From NCBI GenBank assembly GCA_905205085.1, contig CAJLCG010000020.1:1-30426 (forward strand): 30,426 nucleotides of DNA, written 5' to 3'. Every line of letters starts with the position of its first letter. Position 1 is the first letter of the stretch. The DNA comes from an uncultured Oscillospiraceae bacterium. GTDB lineage: Bacteria > Bacillota > Clostridia > Oscillospirales > Oscillospiraceae. A model generated the notes under the pieces. It saw only the letters and a list, made by a program, of their open reading frames with translations. It did not search any database and was not told the origin of the DNA. This document shows positions 22,020 to 30,099 of the stretch, in pieces. Position numbers and translations under genes: made by a program.

Positions 22020-22757
22020 ATGAGCGAGCAAGGGCGCAGTAAGTTTCCGGAGAAGACACCCCAGGAATATCTCCTGGAAGAAGAGGAGCTGAGCAGCAAT
22101 TCGGAACGGCGCACCCCCATTACCGTGTGCATTGACTGCTCCTTTTCCATGTTACAGCAACGCCGCCTGGAGCGTGTGATGGAGGGGTTAGCCGATTTTT
22201 GCAGGGATATGGCGGTGGACCCCATTGCCAGTCAATCGGTAGAACTATGCATCGTCAGCTTTGGCGGCGAGGGGGCCTTTGTGGAGCAGGATTTCACCGC
22301 TCCGGACCGCATTCAGCTGCCCCGCCTCCGCGCCAGCGGCGAAACACCGCTGGCCGACGCGGTGATGACTGCACTGGCAAATCTGGATATGCGCAAGCGC
22401 CGCTACGCAGACAATGGAAACTCCTATTTCCGCCCCTGGCTCATTGTGATCGGCGATGGAGATGAGACCCAATCGGCTGCCGAGTTGGAGAAAGCGGCCG
22501 CCGTGCTGAAGGCGGAGTATGAAAACAAGCGGCTGAGCGTGCTTTGTGTGACGGTAGGAGATAAGGATCACATGGAATGCGACTCGCTGATGAAGCTCTC
22601 CCCCGAACGAAAGGTGCATTATCTGCGAGATCTGAAATTTCGGGAGTTTTTTAACTGGCTGAGCCGGAGCATCCAGAAGACTACTCTTTCCATGAGTGGG
22701 GAAGAGGTCTTCTACGATCCCACCACGACCTGGGGGGAAATTTTAGGGCAAAGTTGA
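22020..22757 (+). CDS. TerY-like von Willebrand factor A (VWA) domain protein
   Basis: The 245-residue product has a single VWA domain with an intact metal-ion-dependent adhesion site: DCSFS at 39-43, Thr109 in SGETPLADA, and Asp146 in a GDGDE loop. The acidic N-terminal tail (EEEEL near 20-24) precedes it. TerY-type VWA proteins are cytoplasmic scaffolds found with a kinase and a PP2C phosphatase in phosphorylation triads linked to tellurite/stress (Ter) systems and to defence-like islands. The gene begins 17 bp after the kinase gene and is followed 12 bp later by the phosphatase, giving the kinase-VWA-phosphatase order. No TerD or TerC gene is in the window. AAGGAGG lies at 22001-22007, slightly far from the ATG. 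Confidence 0.87.
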   Translation: MSEQGRSKFPEKTPQEYLLEEEELSSNSERRTPITVCIDCSFSMLQQRRLERVMEGLADFCRDMAVDPIASQSVELCIVSFGGEGAFVEQDFTAPDRIQLPRLRASGETPLADAVMTALANLDMRKRRYADNGNSYFRPWLIVIGDGDETQSAAELEKAAAVLKAEYENKRLSVLCVTVGDKDHMECDSLMKLSPERKVHYLRDLKFREFFNWLSRSIQKTTLSMSGEEVFYDPTTTWGEILGQS

Positions 22758-22769
22758 GGACAGGCAACC

Positions 22770-23513
22770 ATGAACTATAAAATCAGCTGGGTCGTACAGA
22801 CCGGAGCCTATCACACCGCCCAGGGCATCCCCTGCCAGGACCAGGTGTATGTGTGCCGGGAGGGCGACACGGTGTGCGCCGCTCTGGCCGACGGCGCAGG
22901 CAGCCGGGAGCGCAGCCATATCGGGGCGGCCTGTGTGACCCGCGTAGTAGCACAGCTGGCCTGCGCGGAATTTGCCCGGTGGTGGGACTGGGGCGAGGAG
23001 GAGCTGGCGGGTTATCTGCTCCGCCGCTGTCTGGAGGAGCTGGAACGGCAGTCCCCGCCTATCTATGAGCTTGCCAGCACCCTGCTGTTTTTTGCCGCAG
23101 ACGGGGAGGGACGGTACCTGTCCGGACACCTGGGGGATGGCGTTCAGATCCGGGTAATGCCGGAGCGGACGGAGGTATTCAGTCCCCCGGAAAACGGCGC
23201 ATTTGAAAACGAGACCTATTTTCTCACTGAAGAGGACGCGCTGGAGCACTTCCGACTGCGCCGGGGGCGCTTGGAGGAGGTTGGCGGTCTGCTGCTGATG
23301 AGCGACGGCATGGCAGATAGTCTGTACCAGCGCAGTACCGGCACGCCCGCCAAAGCCTGTTCCACCATGGTGCGCTGGCTGCAAGAGGGTGATGAAGCGG
23401 TGATTACCCAGGCACTGGAGGAAAACACAAGGCGCTTTTTTGTTGAGCGCAGCGGAGACGACCTGAGTTTGGTAGTCCTTGCATGGCATAACGAGGAGGA
23501 GAGTCCGAAATGA
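22770..23513 (+). CDS. PP2C-family protein serine/threonine phosphatase
   Basis: The 247-residue PP2C domain has its metal ligands in place: CQD with Asp24, ADGAGS with Asp41-Gly42, HLGDG with Asp123, MSDGMAD with Asp179, and the final GDDLS with Asp230. It should remove phosphates from Ser/Thr of a partner protein in a Mn2+/Mg2+-dependent way, most plausibly reversing the action of the kinase encoded two genes upstream. No transmembrane segment is present. Its stop overlaps the start of the TPR/SEL1-like gene in an ATGA arrangement, showing translational coupling and shared dosage. The variant is the short PP2C typical of TerY-P triads rather than the PrpC housekeeping type; the latter assignment is from family knowledge. 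Confidence 0.9.
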   Translation: MNYKISWVVQTGAYHTAQGIPCQDQVYVCREGDTVCAALADGAGSRERSHIGAACVTRVVAQLACAEFARWWDWGEEELAGYLLRRCLEELERQSPPIYELASTLLFFAADGEGRYLSGHLGDGVQIRVMPERTEVFSPPENGAFENETYFLTEEDALEHFRLRRGRLEEVGGLLLMSDGMADSLYQRSTGTPAKACSTMVRWLQEGDEAVITQALEENTRRFFVERSGDDLSLVVLAWHNEEESPK

Positions 23514-25660
23514 GTGATGCGAATCAGAGATTCTTCGATTTGCTGGAGAGCGACCAGAGCGACCCCCAGATTCAGTATGAGCTGGGCCAATGCTATCTGA
23601 CCGGGGACGGCGTGGAGCAAAATGGTGCAGAGGCAGAGAAATGGCTGCGCCGGGCAGCGGACCAGGGCCACGAGGGTGCAGCGGCACTGCTGGCCGGTCC
23701 CGCAGGGGGAAACACTGCCGCTCAGGAGCCTTTAGACGCGGACACCCTGCCGGACTGGTGCCTGCGGGCGGAAGAAGGCGATGTGGAGGCCCAGTATCAG
23801 GTTGCGTGTTATTTTCTGGAGCATGGCACGAAGATTGACCAGGAAGATGCCGCGCGATATCTGACGATGGCAGCCAGGCAGGGACATCCCCGTGCTTGTC
23901 TGCTGCTGGCCAAGCAGCAGCTTGACCAGGGAAAGCTGGATGAAGTGGCAGAGCTTCTCCGCAATGCGGCAGACTGCGGTCTGTGGGAAGCGGCAGAGCT
24001 GCTGGGTGAATGCTATAGCCAGGGTATCGGCATGGCCCAGAACCCCCAGGAGGCCGAGCGGCGGTTTATTCAGGCGGCAGAGTGGGGCGGAGGAGAACAA
24101 ATGCTCCGTCTGGCTCTGCGGTATGCCAAGGGAGACCAGGTGCCCGCCAGCCGGGGCCGTGCCTTCAGTTGGGTCAAGAAGGCCCAGGAAACGGGAGTTT
24201 CTGACGCAAAAGAGCAATTTGACCTGCAGTATGCCCAGTACATGGAGGAACGGCGACGTCTGGCCCAAGAAGATGCCGAACGCCAGGCACAGGAAGAGGC
24301 GGAGCGCCAGCGTCTGGCTCAGGAGGAAATGGATACCCTACTGGCCGGACCGGATGGTCAGTCCTGTGCTGATCAGGAGCCCCTGAATGCAGACACCCTG
24401 CCGGACTGGTGTCTGCGGGCGGAAGAGGGCGATGCGGAAGCCCAGTTCCAGGTGGCCTGCTATTTCCTGGAGCAAGAACCCCAGTTGGACGGTGGAGAAG
24501 CGGCGCGGTATTTGACGATGGCGGCTCAGCAGAAACACCCCCAGGCTTGCCTGCTTCTGGCCAGACAAAAGCTGGAGCAAGGCCAGACAGACGGGGCAGA
24601 ACAACTGCTGTGCACCGCAGCGGACTGTGGTCTGTGGGAGGCGGCAGAGCTGCTGGGTGAATGCTATAGCCAGGGTATCGGCATGGCCCAGAACCCCCAG
24701 GAGGCCGAGCAGCGGTTTATTCAGGCGGCAGAGTGGGGCGGAGGAGAGCAGATGCTTCAGCTGGCCTTGCGCTACATCAAGGGAGATCAGGTGCCCGCCA
24801 GCCAGGGCCGCGCCTTCAGCTGGGTCAAGAGGGCTCAGGAGAACGGATGCTCCGATGCCAAGGAGCGGTTTGACCTGCAATATGCCCAGTACATGGAGCA
24901 ACAGCAGCGTCTGGCACAGGAGGAGGCCGAACGCGCAGCACAGGAAGAAGCCCAGCGCCAGCGTCAGGCCCAGGAAGAAGCCCAGCGCCAAGCATTAGAA
25001 GAAGCGGAACGTCAGCGCCAGGCACAGGAGCAGGCCGAGCGCCAGCGTCAAGCCCAGGAAGAAGCTCAGCGTCAGCGTCAAGCCCAGGAGGAAGCCCAGC
25101 GCCAGGCACAGGAGCAGGCCCGTCATCAGGCCGAAATCCAGGCTGAGCGAGCGGGAAAGGCTCAGCGTGTGGCGTTTTGGATGGGCGCACTTCTGCTGGT
25201 TTATGTAGGAATTTGCACTCTGTACCAGCTGCTGGATGTTTTTTCCATTCCGGTGCCCAGGTTTCTCTGGCATATCTTGGGGGAATTTGCGTTTGAGGGA
25301 CAGGGAAAACAAGAACTGCTCTATGGCGGCATGCCCGGGCTGTGCTGCGCGGGCGGATACGTGCTCAGCCGCAGCGGTCGCTATCCAACATACACCAAGA
25401 CTGTGACGGGCGTACTGTTGATCCTGCAGGCTGTGTATGCGTTGGCCGAGATATTAAACGGCAGCGATATCCTGTTTGAATTTATCGTTCTGACTCTCTA
25501 CGGTCTGGTGGTATACCTGATTTCCAGCGTGATTGCCTTTTACCTGTTGTTGTCTCTGTCCGTCTTTGTGCTCAATGTGCTGCTGGGAGGAAAGTTATCC
25601 TGGCCTGTGTATGACAAGATGAACCGGGCCATCAAACGGCGTCTGGGCTTGGGCGGGTAA
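23510..25660 (+). CDS. SEL1/TPR-like repeat, coiled-coil membrane protein with internal duplication
   Basis: The 716-residue product begins with a SEL1-type repeat (YELGQCYLTGDGVEQN near 23-38). Two copies of a 217-residue unit follow (about 60-276 and 277-493), each with helical hairpins such as AAELLGECYSQGIGMAQNP. A Gln/Ala/Glu-rich coiled coil spans about 465-550. Three or four C-terminal membrane helices lie near 553-573, 632-650, 655-672 and 673-692. Solenoid repeats of this kind scaffold protein complexes, so it may tether the kinase, VWA and phosphatase proteins at the membrane. AGGAGGA (23494-23500) is 9 nt before the ATG, which overlaps the phosphatase stop. The two copies share long exact DNA segments, showing recent duplication or gene conversion. 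Confidence 0.85.
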   Translation: MSDANQRFFDLLESDQSDPQIQYELGQCYLTGDGVEQNGAEAEKWLRRAADQGHEGAAALLAGPAGGNTAAQEPLDADTLPDWCLRAEEGDVEAQYQVACYFLEHGTKIDQEDAARYLTMAARQGHPRACLLLAKQQLDQGKLDEVAELLRNAADCGLWEAAELLGECYSQGIGMAQNPQEAERRFIQAAEWGGGEQMLRLALRYAKGDQVPASRGRAFSWVKKAQETGVSDAKEQFDLQYAQYMEERRRLAQEDAERQAQEEAERQRLAQEEMDTLLAGPDGQSCADQEPLNADTLPDWCLRAEEGDAEAQFQVACYFLEQEPQLDGGEAARYLTMAAQQKHPQACLLLARQKLEQGQTDGAEQLLCTAADCGLWEAAELLGECYSQGIGMAQNPQEAEQRFIQAAEWGGGEQMLQLALRYIKGDQVPASQGRAFSWVKRAQENGCSDAKERFDLQYAQYMEQQQRLAQEEAERAAQEEAQRQRQAQEEAQRQALEEAERQRQAQEQAERQRQAQEEAQRQRQAQEEAQRQAQEQARHQAEIQAERAGKAQRVAFWMGALLLVYVGICTLYQLLDVFSIPVPRFLWHILGEFAFEGQGKQELLYGGMPGLCCAGGYVLSRSGRYPTYTKTVTGVLLILQAVYALAEILNGSDILFEFIVLTLYGLVVYLISSVIAFYLLLSLSVFVLNVLLGGKLSWPVYDKMNRAIKRRLGLGG
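23990..24746 (+). repeat. 651-bp in-frame tandem duplication inside the SEL1-like gene
   Basis: Segments 23990-24059 and 24641-24710 are identical over 70 bp. Continuing past one substitution, 24061-24096 matches 24712-24747. The offset is exactly 651 bp, or 217 codons. Similarity at lower identity covers the whole unit from about 23687 to 24980. Confidence 0.9.
24950..25125 (+). repeat. Short-period repeats encoding the coiled coil
   Basis: Imperfect 30-bp and 24-bp units built on CGCCAGCGTCAGGCCCAGGA-like sequence encode alternating RQRQAQEEAQ and RQAQEQA steps. The array is likely to vary in length between strains by slippage. Confidence 0.8.
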
Positions 25661-25762
25661 GCGTATGCCCACCCGGCACGGCAGCACAGTCCCACCAGAC
25701 AAACCGGGTAGGCGAAAAAACTCTGTGCCGCTTGGCGACAGGGAGCAGATCGGGAGGCAGTG

Positions 25763-27004
25763 ATGGCAGGACCAAAGGGAATGAAGGACTATAACCGCAT
25801 TCGCCGGTTTTTACAGCAGATCTACCTCTATGGTTTTTTTAGCCGGGAGGATTTTCAGCGGGCAGGGATCGGCGGTGTGAAGGATTATGACTATGGAGCC
25901 GGGCTGCTGCGCACCCTGTACCCGGAGATGGATACCGACGCCCGGTGGCAGGGCGGAAAAAAGTACCTCCGCTTTCCCCGGGAGTATGCCAAAAGCGGGG
26001 AGGACCGATTGGCCGACTCTTACCTGCTCCATACTATGAAAGAGGAGGAGCTGCTCCAGATCTTGTGCATTTTCTCCGCCTGCGCACGCACGCCAAAAAC
26101 ACTGGATGAGCTGTGTGCCGCTGTGGAGCTGATGGGACTGGCGTCGGAAGGGACCGTCTATTCTACGGTGCGCCGGCGGGTGTTGGAGCTGGAGGAGTAC
26201 GGCTATCTTCAGCGGACAGGAAAGCAGATCCGAATGCGGGAGAGCCTGCTGGCCGGGCTGGAGGAAGCGGAGTTGCTGGCTCTGGAAGATTATGTGCGCT
26301 TTTCTGCGGGAGTGACCTATCCTCGGGTGGCAGGTAGCTTTCTGCGGCGCAGCATCCGGCGGGAGCTGGAGCGCCGGGGGCTGGAAGAACGGGCCGAAAG
26401 TCCGTTCCTGTTCCGCGGCAATGTCAAATGCAATGTGTTTGACGAGGTGGTGGTCTGTCAGCTGCTGGAGGCCATCCAGCAGCGGCGGCAGGTGGAGCTG
26501 GATTTGGGAGCGCGGCGGGTGACAGCGGTACCAGTGGCTCTGCGGGCAGATATCCGGCTTGGCCGTTGGTATCTGCTGTCTATGGAGCAGCGTCCCTTCC
26601 TGCGCCGGGTGCGCTCGGTGCGCCAGGTCAAACTGCTGAAGGCCCTTTCGGAGGAGAGCTGGCAGGCCATGCAGGAGGAGGTCTGCGCCGCTTTTCGCCA
26701 CAGTATCTGCTCCGGGTACCTGCCTTCCGGGGGACAGCCAGTTTTGGTCCGGGCGGAACTAGATTTTCACAGCCTGCCGGGCATGCGGGCGCAGTTTCAG
26801 CGGGAAATGCAGATGGGCGAGATCATCAAGGAAAACGGGAAAGAATATTATCAGGCATTGGTGAATGATCCCTATGAGCTGGTGCCCTTTTTGCGCTCCT
26901 TTTCTCCCTGGCTGCAGGTACTGCCGGGAGAGCACGACCTGCCCCAGCGGCTGGCAGATGATCTGGCGCAGATGGAGCAGGCACTGCGGTGCCGGGAGGG
27001 CTGA
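25763..27004 (+). CDS. WYL-domain-type transcriptional regulator, first of tandem pair
   Basis: The product has 413 residues. An N-terminal winged-helix-like region (about 1-70, with IRRFLQQIYLYGFFSREDF in short form) precedes a second helical segment (about 90-160). The WYL-like module (about 210-300) carries GRWYLLSMEQ and RVRSVRQVKLL. A C-terminal WCX-like part ends in YELVPFLRSFSPWLQVL. WYL proteins bind ligands, often nucleic acids or nucleotides, and repress or activate neighbouring defence or stress operons. ATG at 25763 is preferred to the GTG just before it because GGGAGG (25752-25757) lies 5 nt upstream. The gene is 102 bp after the SEL1-like gene and 5 bp before the second WYL gene. 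It probably controls this cluster, though no operator was identified. Confidence 0.82.
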   Translation: MAGPKGMKDYNRIRRFLQQIYLYGFFSREDFQRAGIGGVKDYDYGAGLLRTLYPEMDTDARWQGGKKYLRFPREYAKSGEDRLADSYLLHTMKEEELLQILCIFSACARTPKTLDELCAAVELMGLASEGTVYSTVRRRVLELEEYGYLQRTGKQIRMRESLLAGLEEAELLALEDYVRFSAGVTYPRVAGSFLRRSIRRELERRGLEERAESPFLFRGNVKCNVFDEVVVCQLLEAIQQRRQVELDLGARRVTAVPVALRADIRLGRWYLLSMEQRPFLRRVRSVRQVKLLKALSEESWQAMQEEVCAAFRHSICSGYLPSGGQPVLVRAELDFHSLPGMRAQFQREMQMGEIIKENGKEYYQALVNDPYELVPFLRSFSPWLQVLPGEHDLPQRLADDLAQMEQALRCREG

Positions 27005-27009
27005 GGAGC

Positions 27010-27966
27010 ATGGAACTGTTTCATAAGTATCAAAGCCGGAGCTTTCAGTTTGCATTGGAACTGATCGCCATGCTGGCCTATAGAGATCGGGTCCCCCGCA
27101 GAGCGGTGGAGCAGCTGGCAAACCGGCTGGGTCTGGACTACGCGGATCAGACACTCAGGCCCATGGAGGAGGCCGGGATTATCCGTATAGAGCAAGGTGA
27201 CTGCCTGCCCGGAACACTGGGGGGCAGATTTGTGCTGCCCCTGAGCCGGGTAGAGGAGAACTATTTCCGCGATATATTGCAGCGGCGGGAGGCAGGCTGC
27301 TTTCTGTCGCAGGAGGAGATAGAGAAGCTGAAAAGCAGCCTGGGGACCCCGGATGGGACACAGGAAAGCATCCAGCTTCCAGGCTGTGCAGCTCAGGCAA
27401 TGCTGCCCCAGCGGGAAAACCTGCGTGTCATTCTCCAGGCAATGCGCCAGGGACGGATGGTGGACTACGAATACCGCACCCGGGAGGATCGCCGCCCCAA
27501 ATCCGCGTCCGCTGTGCCGTGGAAGGTGGAATATGGCGCATTTGACCGGCGCTGGTGGATGATTTTCTATGATCCAGCTCAGCAGCGGACCATCAAGGCC
27601 CGGATGGAAAATTTGTCCCACCTCCGCTTGGGGAAACCGGCCGGGATCACGGAAGACGAGATCGAAATGGCCATGGACCGGCTGCTGGAGGCAGAGCCAG
27701 TGGTGCTGCAAGTCACGCCCACCCGCGGCGCGCTGGAGCGCTGCTTTTTGACCTTTGAGGACCAATTATTTGTGGAGACCCATCAGGAAAACCGAGAAGC
27801 CTTTCACCTGTGCTTCCGCTGGTACCGATTTGACCGGGGAGTTATCTTGCGCAAGCTGCTCTCCCTGGGCCCCGGCGTGACCCTGCTGGGTCCTGCATCC
27901 CTTCAGGAAGAGCTGCTTGCGCTGCTGGAGCAGGCCAGAACCAGGCAGGAGCAAGCCATTTTATAA
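27010..27966 (+). CDS. WYL-domain-like regulator, second of tandem pair
   Basis: The 318-residue product is a divergent companion of the previous gene. It has an N-terminal helical/winged-helix region (about 1-75: HKYQSRSFQFALELIAMLAY, then an ADQTLRPMEEAGIIR recognition-like helix). The central WYL-like sheet (about 135-215) has RRWWMIFYD in place of the classical Trp-Tyr-Leu and TIKARMENLSHLRL after it. The C-terminal helical tail is about 240-315. ATG at 27010 is preceded by GGGAGG and GAGGAG elements at 26995-27008. Only 5 bp separate it from the first WYL gene, so the two are probably made together and may form a heteromeric sensor. It ends the cluster; a large terminator follows 8 bp after the stop. 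Confidence 0.78.
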   Translation: MELFHKYQSRSFQFALELIAMLAYRDRVPRRAVEQLANRLGLDYADQTLRPMEEAGIIRIEQGDCLPGTLGGRFVLPLSRVEENYFRDILQRREAGCFLSQEEIEKLKSSLGTPDGTQESIQLPGCAAQAMLPQRENLRVILQAMRQGRMVDYEYRTREDRRPKSASAVPWKVEYGAFDRRWWMIFYDPAQQRTIKARMENLSHLRLGKPAGITEDEIEMAMDRLLEAEPVVLQVTPTRGALERCFLTFEDQLFVETHQENREAFHLCFRWYRFDRGVILRKLLSLGPGVTLLGPASLQEELLALLEQARTRQEQAIL

Positions 27967-28311
27967 ATTGATACAGGCCGGAGCGATCCGGTAGGACCCT
28001 CAGCATCCCAAAGAGGCCCTGCCGAATAGCTCCGGCCTTTCTCTTTTCCAAACCTTCCGCAGGCACACAAGCGGCTTGGGAAATCTCACCGTCGGAACCG
28101 CGGTTTCTACCGTTTTTGAAAAAAATACAGTCCATCTGATGGTATGATTCCGATGTACCCGGGGGAACCGAACAAAATCCGGCTCACCGGAACTGAGATG
28201 CTCCGGCTGACCTCCACAGCCGTTTATATATATTATTATGGTTACGCTTTGAACTATGTGGAACTGCCCGACTGGGCAGCCAATGTGTCATGATTGGAAA
28301 GGAGAATCCCT
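27967..28311. other. Intergenic region between WYL genes and SLH peptidase gene
   Basis: This 345-bp region contains the large terminator, then AT-rich sequence. One weak promoter candidate has CTGACC in the part before 28220 and TATATT-like sequence about 16 bp later. A 46-codon frame at 28153-28293 lacks a ribosome binding site. A good AAAGGAG site at 28298-28304 belongs to the next gene. Confidence 0.5.
27975..28048 (+). terminator. Large structured terminator closing the cluster
   Basis: The outer stem AGGCCGGAGC/GCTCCGGCCT (27975-27984 with 28029-28038) is followed by a T/C-rich run. Inside, a second imperfect stem (about 27989-28000 with 28013-28023) forms a branched hairpin. Confidence 0.8.
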
Positions 28312-29769
28312 ATGGGAAAGAAGATGAAAAACCGACTGCTTGCCATGGTTTGTGCCGCTGTATTGGCCGTCACACTGATGCCTGCATCTCACGCGGCAGG
28401 ACAGGTGTTTACCGACGTCAAACCTGGAGACTGGTACTACAATATGGTGTCTGAGATGGTGGATGAGGGAATGATCAGTGGGTTCCCGGACGGCAGCTTT
28501 CAGCCCAACCGCCCCATCACCCGCGTGGAGCTGGCCGCCATTGCCCTCAAGGCATTTCCCGACGCTGCCATTACCATAGACTATGACCCGGATGCCGCAT
28601 TAGAGGAAGTGAATCAAACCAATCCCGGCTTCTGGGGCAATCAGATCATCCGGGACGCCGCCCTGCGGGGAATCTACATTTTCGGTACAACCAAAGAGGA
28701 GTGGACAAAACCGGCAACCCGCGGGGAAGTCGCCGGAATGCTGGTCACACTGTACGATGGGACCCAGGACGAGCCTCTGGAGATGTATGAGGAGGCGGCG
28801 CTGCTGATTGGAGACTATGAGACCGCCGTTGCAGGCCATAACATGGAGCTTATGATCCTCTGGATGTACTCCAACGGCATTGTGACCGGGGTCAACGAGC
28901 GGGGAGACTTTATGCCCGAAGAATCGTGCAGCAGAGCAGAGTCCTGTACCATGCTGCGCAACATTCTCCATCCGGAAAATTGGATCCAATATGACTGGAA
29001 TCAGGTCAAACAGGACCATGAAAACCAGCAGACACAGCCTCCGGCTGCCCAGACGGATTTCCGCGGCCAGACCCGGATTCGTTATGCGGAAGATGTGGCC
29101 TATGAGTATTGCAGAGCATTGGAACGGGAAATCGGCATCCAGATTTTCTATCTGCCCGAATGGACCCAAAAAGATTCGGGACTGCTGACCTATGCGGATA
29201 TGGAAGGCTTCCCCAAGAATCGGGAATATTTTCAGTATGTGCTGGCTGAGCTGAAAAAAATGAAAGCCGCCTATGACCTCTACCCGGAAGGATTTTTGAA
29301 GGAAGTCGTGAACAGTAAAAATGGACACGAAACCGAAATCATCCTGTGTCCGTACACCTTCGAAGGGGTCACCTGCTACGGTGTCCATGTCTACGACAGT
29401 TCCAACGATGCCCGAAAGGTAGATCAGATCTACTACACCGGTGTGGGAGACAGTCAGTATTACAGCCATGAAATGGGACACATGGTAATGAGCGCGATGG
29501 CGATCCGCAGAGGTTGGAACACAACCTGCCAGGCCTGGGAGAATTGCACCCAGGGGGTAGACGATTATGTGTCTGGGTATGCAATGGGGGGACGGCCAGA
29601 GGATTGGGCCGAAACCTGGGCGTACCTCTGGCATCAGCCCGACGCAGTTGGACAGATGATCCAGAATGGAGCCTCGGGCCTCCAGGCAAAGGTGTCTCTG
29701 CTGACTCAGATGATGGATCAGTATTCTACCGTGGATGTGAGCCGTCTGCCTTGGTACAACCTCTTGTAA
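28312..29769 (+). CDS. Secreted SLH-repeat protein with HExxH zinc metallopeptidase-like domain
   Basis: The 485-residue precursor has a signal peptide at 1-28 (KKMKNRLL basic start, hydrophobic core, cleavage after SHA). Three SLH-like repeats follow at about 30-80, 105-150 and 160-220 (FTDVKPGDWYY, ITRVELAAIALKAF; GIVTGVNERGDFMP). These repeats bind cell-wall polymers in Gram-positive bacteria. The C-terminal domain (about 250-485) carries HEMGH at 386-390 and a downstream DWAETWAYLW (Glu434), the pattern of a gluzincin with two His and one Glu ligand. It recalls the anthrax-lethal-factor-like peptidase group, but that is only a resemblance. ATG at 28312 follows AAAGGAG by 7 nt. It stands alone, with its own terminator, and probably acts at the cell surface. 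Confidence 0.82.
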   Translation: MGKKMKNRLLAMVCAAVLAVTLMPASHAAGQVFTDVKPGDWYYNMVSEMVDEGMISGFPDGSFQPNRPITRVELAAIALKAFPDAAITIDYDPDAALEEVNQTNPGFWGNQIIRDAALRGIYIFGTTKEEWTKPATRGEVAGMLVTLYDGTQDEPLEMYEEAALLIGDYETAVAGHNMELMILWMYSNGIVTGVNERGDFMPEESCSRAESCTMLRNILHPENWIQYDWNQVKQDHENQQTQPPAAQTDFRGQTRIRYAEDVAYEYCRALEREIGIQIFYLPEWTQKDSGLLTYADMEGFPKNREYFQYVLAELKKMKAAYDLYPEGFLKEVVNSKNGHETEIILCPYTFEGVTCYGVHVYDSSNDARKVDQIYYTGVGDSQYYSHEMGHMVMSAMAIRRGWNTTCQAWENCTQGVDDYVSGYAMGGRPEDWAETWAYLWHQPDAVGQMIQNGASGLQAKVSLLTQMMDQYSTVDVSRLPWYNLL

Positions 29770-29886
29770 ACAAACTGAAGATCCATCGTATCCAATCACT
29801 CCTTTTTCATACAATTCTTTTATAAAAAAGCAGCTGCCAATCCTAAAGACGAACGACAAACATGGTGCAGGTGTAAAAAGCCAAAG

Positions 29887-29926
29887 AACGACCGGACGCT
29901 TTCTCAGCGCCCGGTCGTTTCTTTCT
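29887..29926 (+). terminator. Terminator after the SLH peptidase gene
   Basis: AACGACCGG (29887-29895) pairs with CCGGTCGTT (29911-29919). A mismatch and a further 4-bp stem CGCT/AGCG with a 5-nt loop lie inside, and a T-rich tract follows. Confidence 0.88.
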
Positions 29927-29976
29927 TCCCGCACTGGGTTCATATGTGAGAAGCTATGGTTGTGTTGGCCATCTCT

Positions 29977-30020
29977 CAGAAATTGCACCGCAAAACAGAG
30001 GATGGCCCCTATAAGGGCCA
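29977..30020. repeat. Nested inverted repeats of unknown role
   Basis: GGCCATCTCT at 29977-29986 can pair with AGAGGATGGCC ending at 30007 (one bulge). TGGCCC/GGGCCA at 30003-30008 and 30015-30020 forms an alternative 6-bp hairpin that shares bases with it. The two structures exclude each other. Confidence 0.45.
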
Positions 30021-30058
30021 GTGCATGGCTAGGCGGAAAGCAGTGATTCGCATGAGCT

Positions 30059-30099
30059 AAAAAAGAAAAGCCTTGAAATCTTGCGATTTCAAGGCTTTT
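30059..30099 (-). terminator. Terminator of the tRNA operon
   Basis: A perfect 15-bp stem (30066-30080 with 30085-30099) has a TTGC loop. On the minus strand it is followed by a TTTTCTTTTTT-like tract, and it lies directly after the tRNA-fMet gene. Confidence 0.93.

Noticed and set aside
24950-25125. CRISPR-like short repeats
   Set aside because: The 24/30-bp units have no unique spacers and encode a regular Gln/Ala/Glu coiled coil in frame.
17804-28048. Phage or integrative element origin of the island
   Set aside because: No integrase, transposase, attachment-site repeat or phage gene is visible, and base composition is similar to the surroundings apart from AT-rich gaps. The tRNA genes are 2 kb beyond the last cluster gene and are intact.
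28153-28293. 46-codon frame before the SLH peptidase gene
   Set aside because: No ribosome binding site precedes its ATG, its sequence resembles nothing known, and it lies where a promoter for the next gene is expected.
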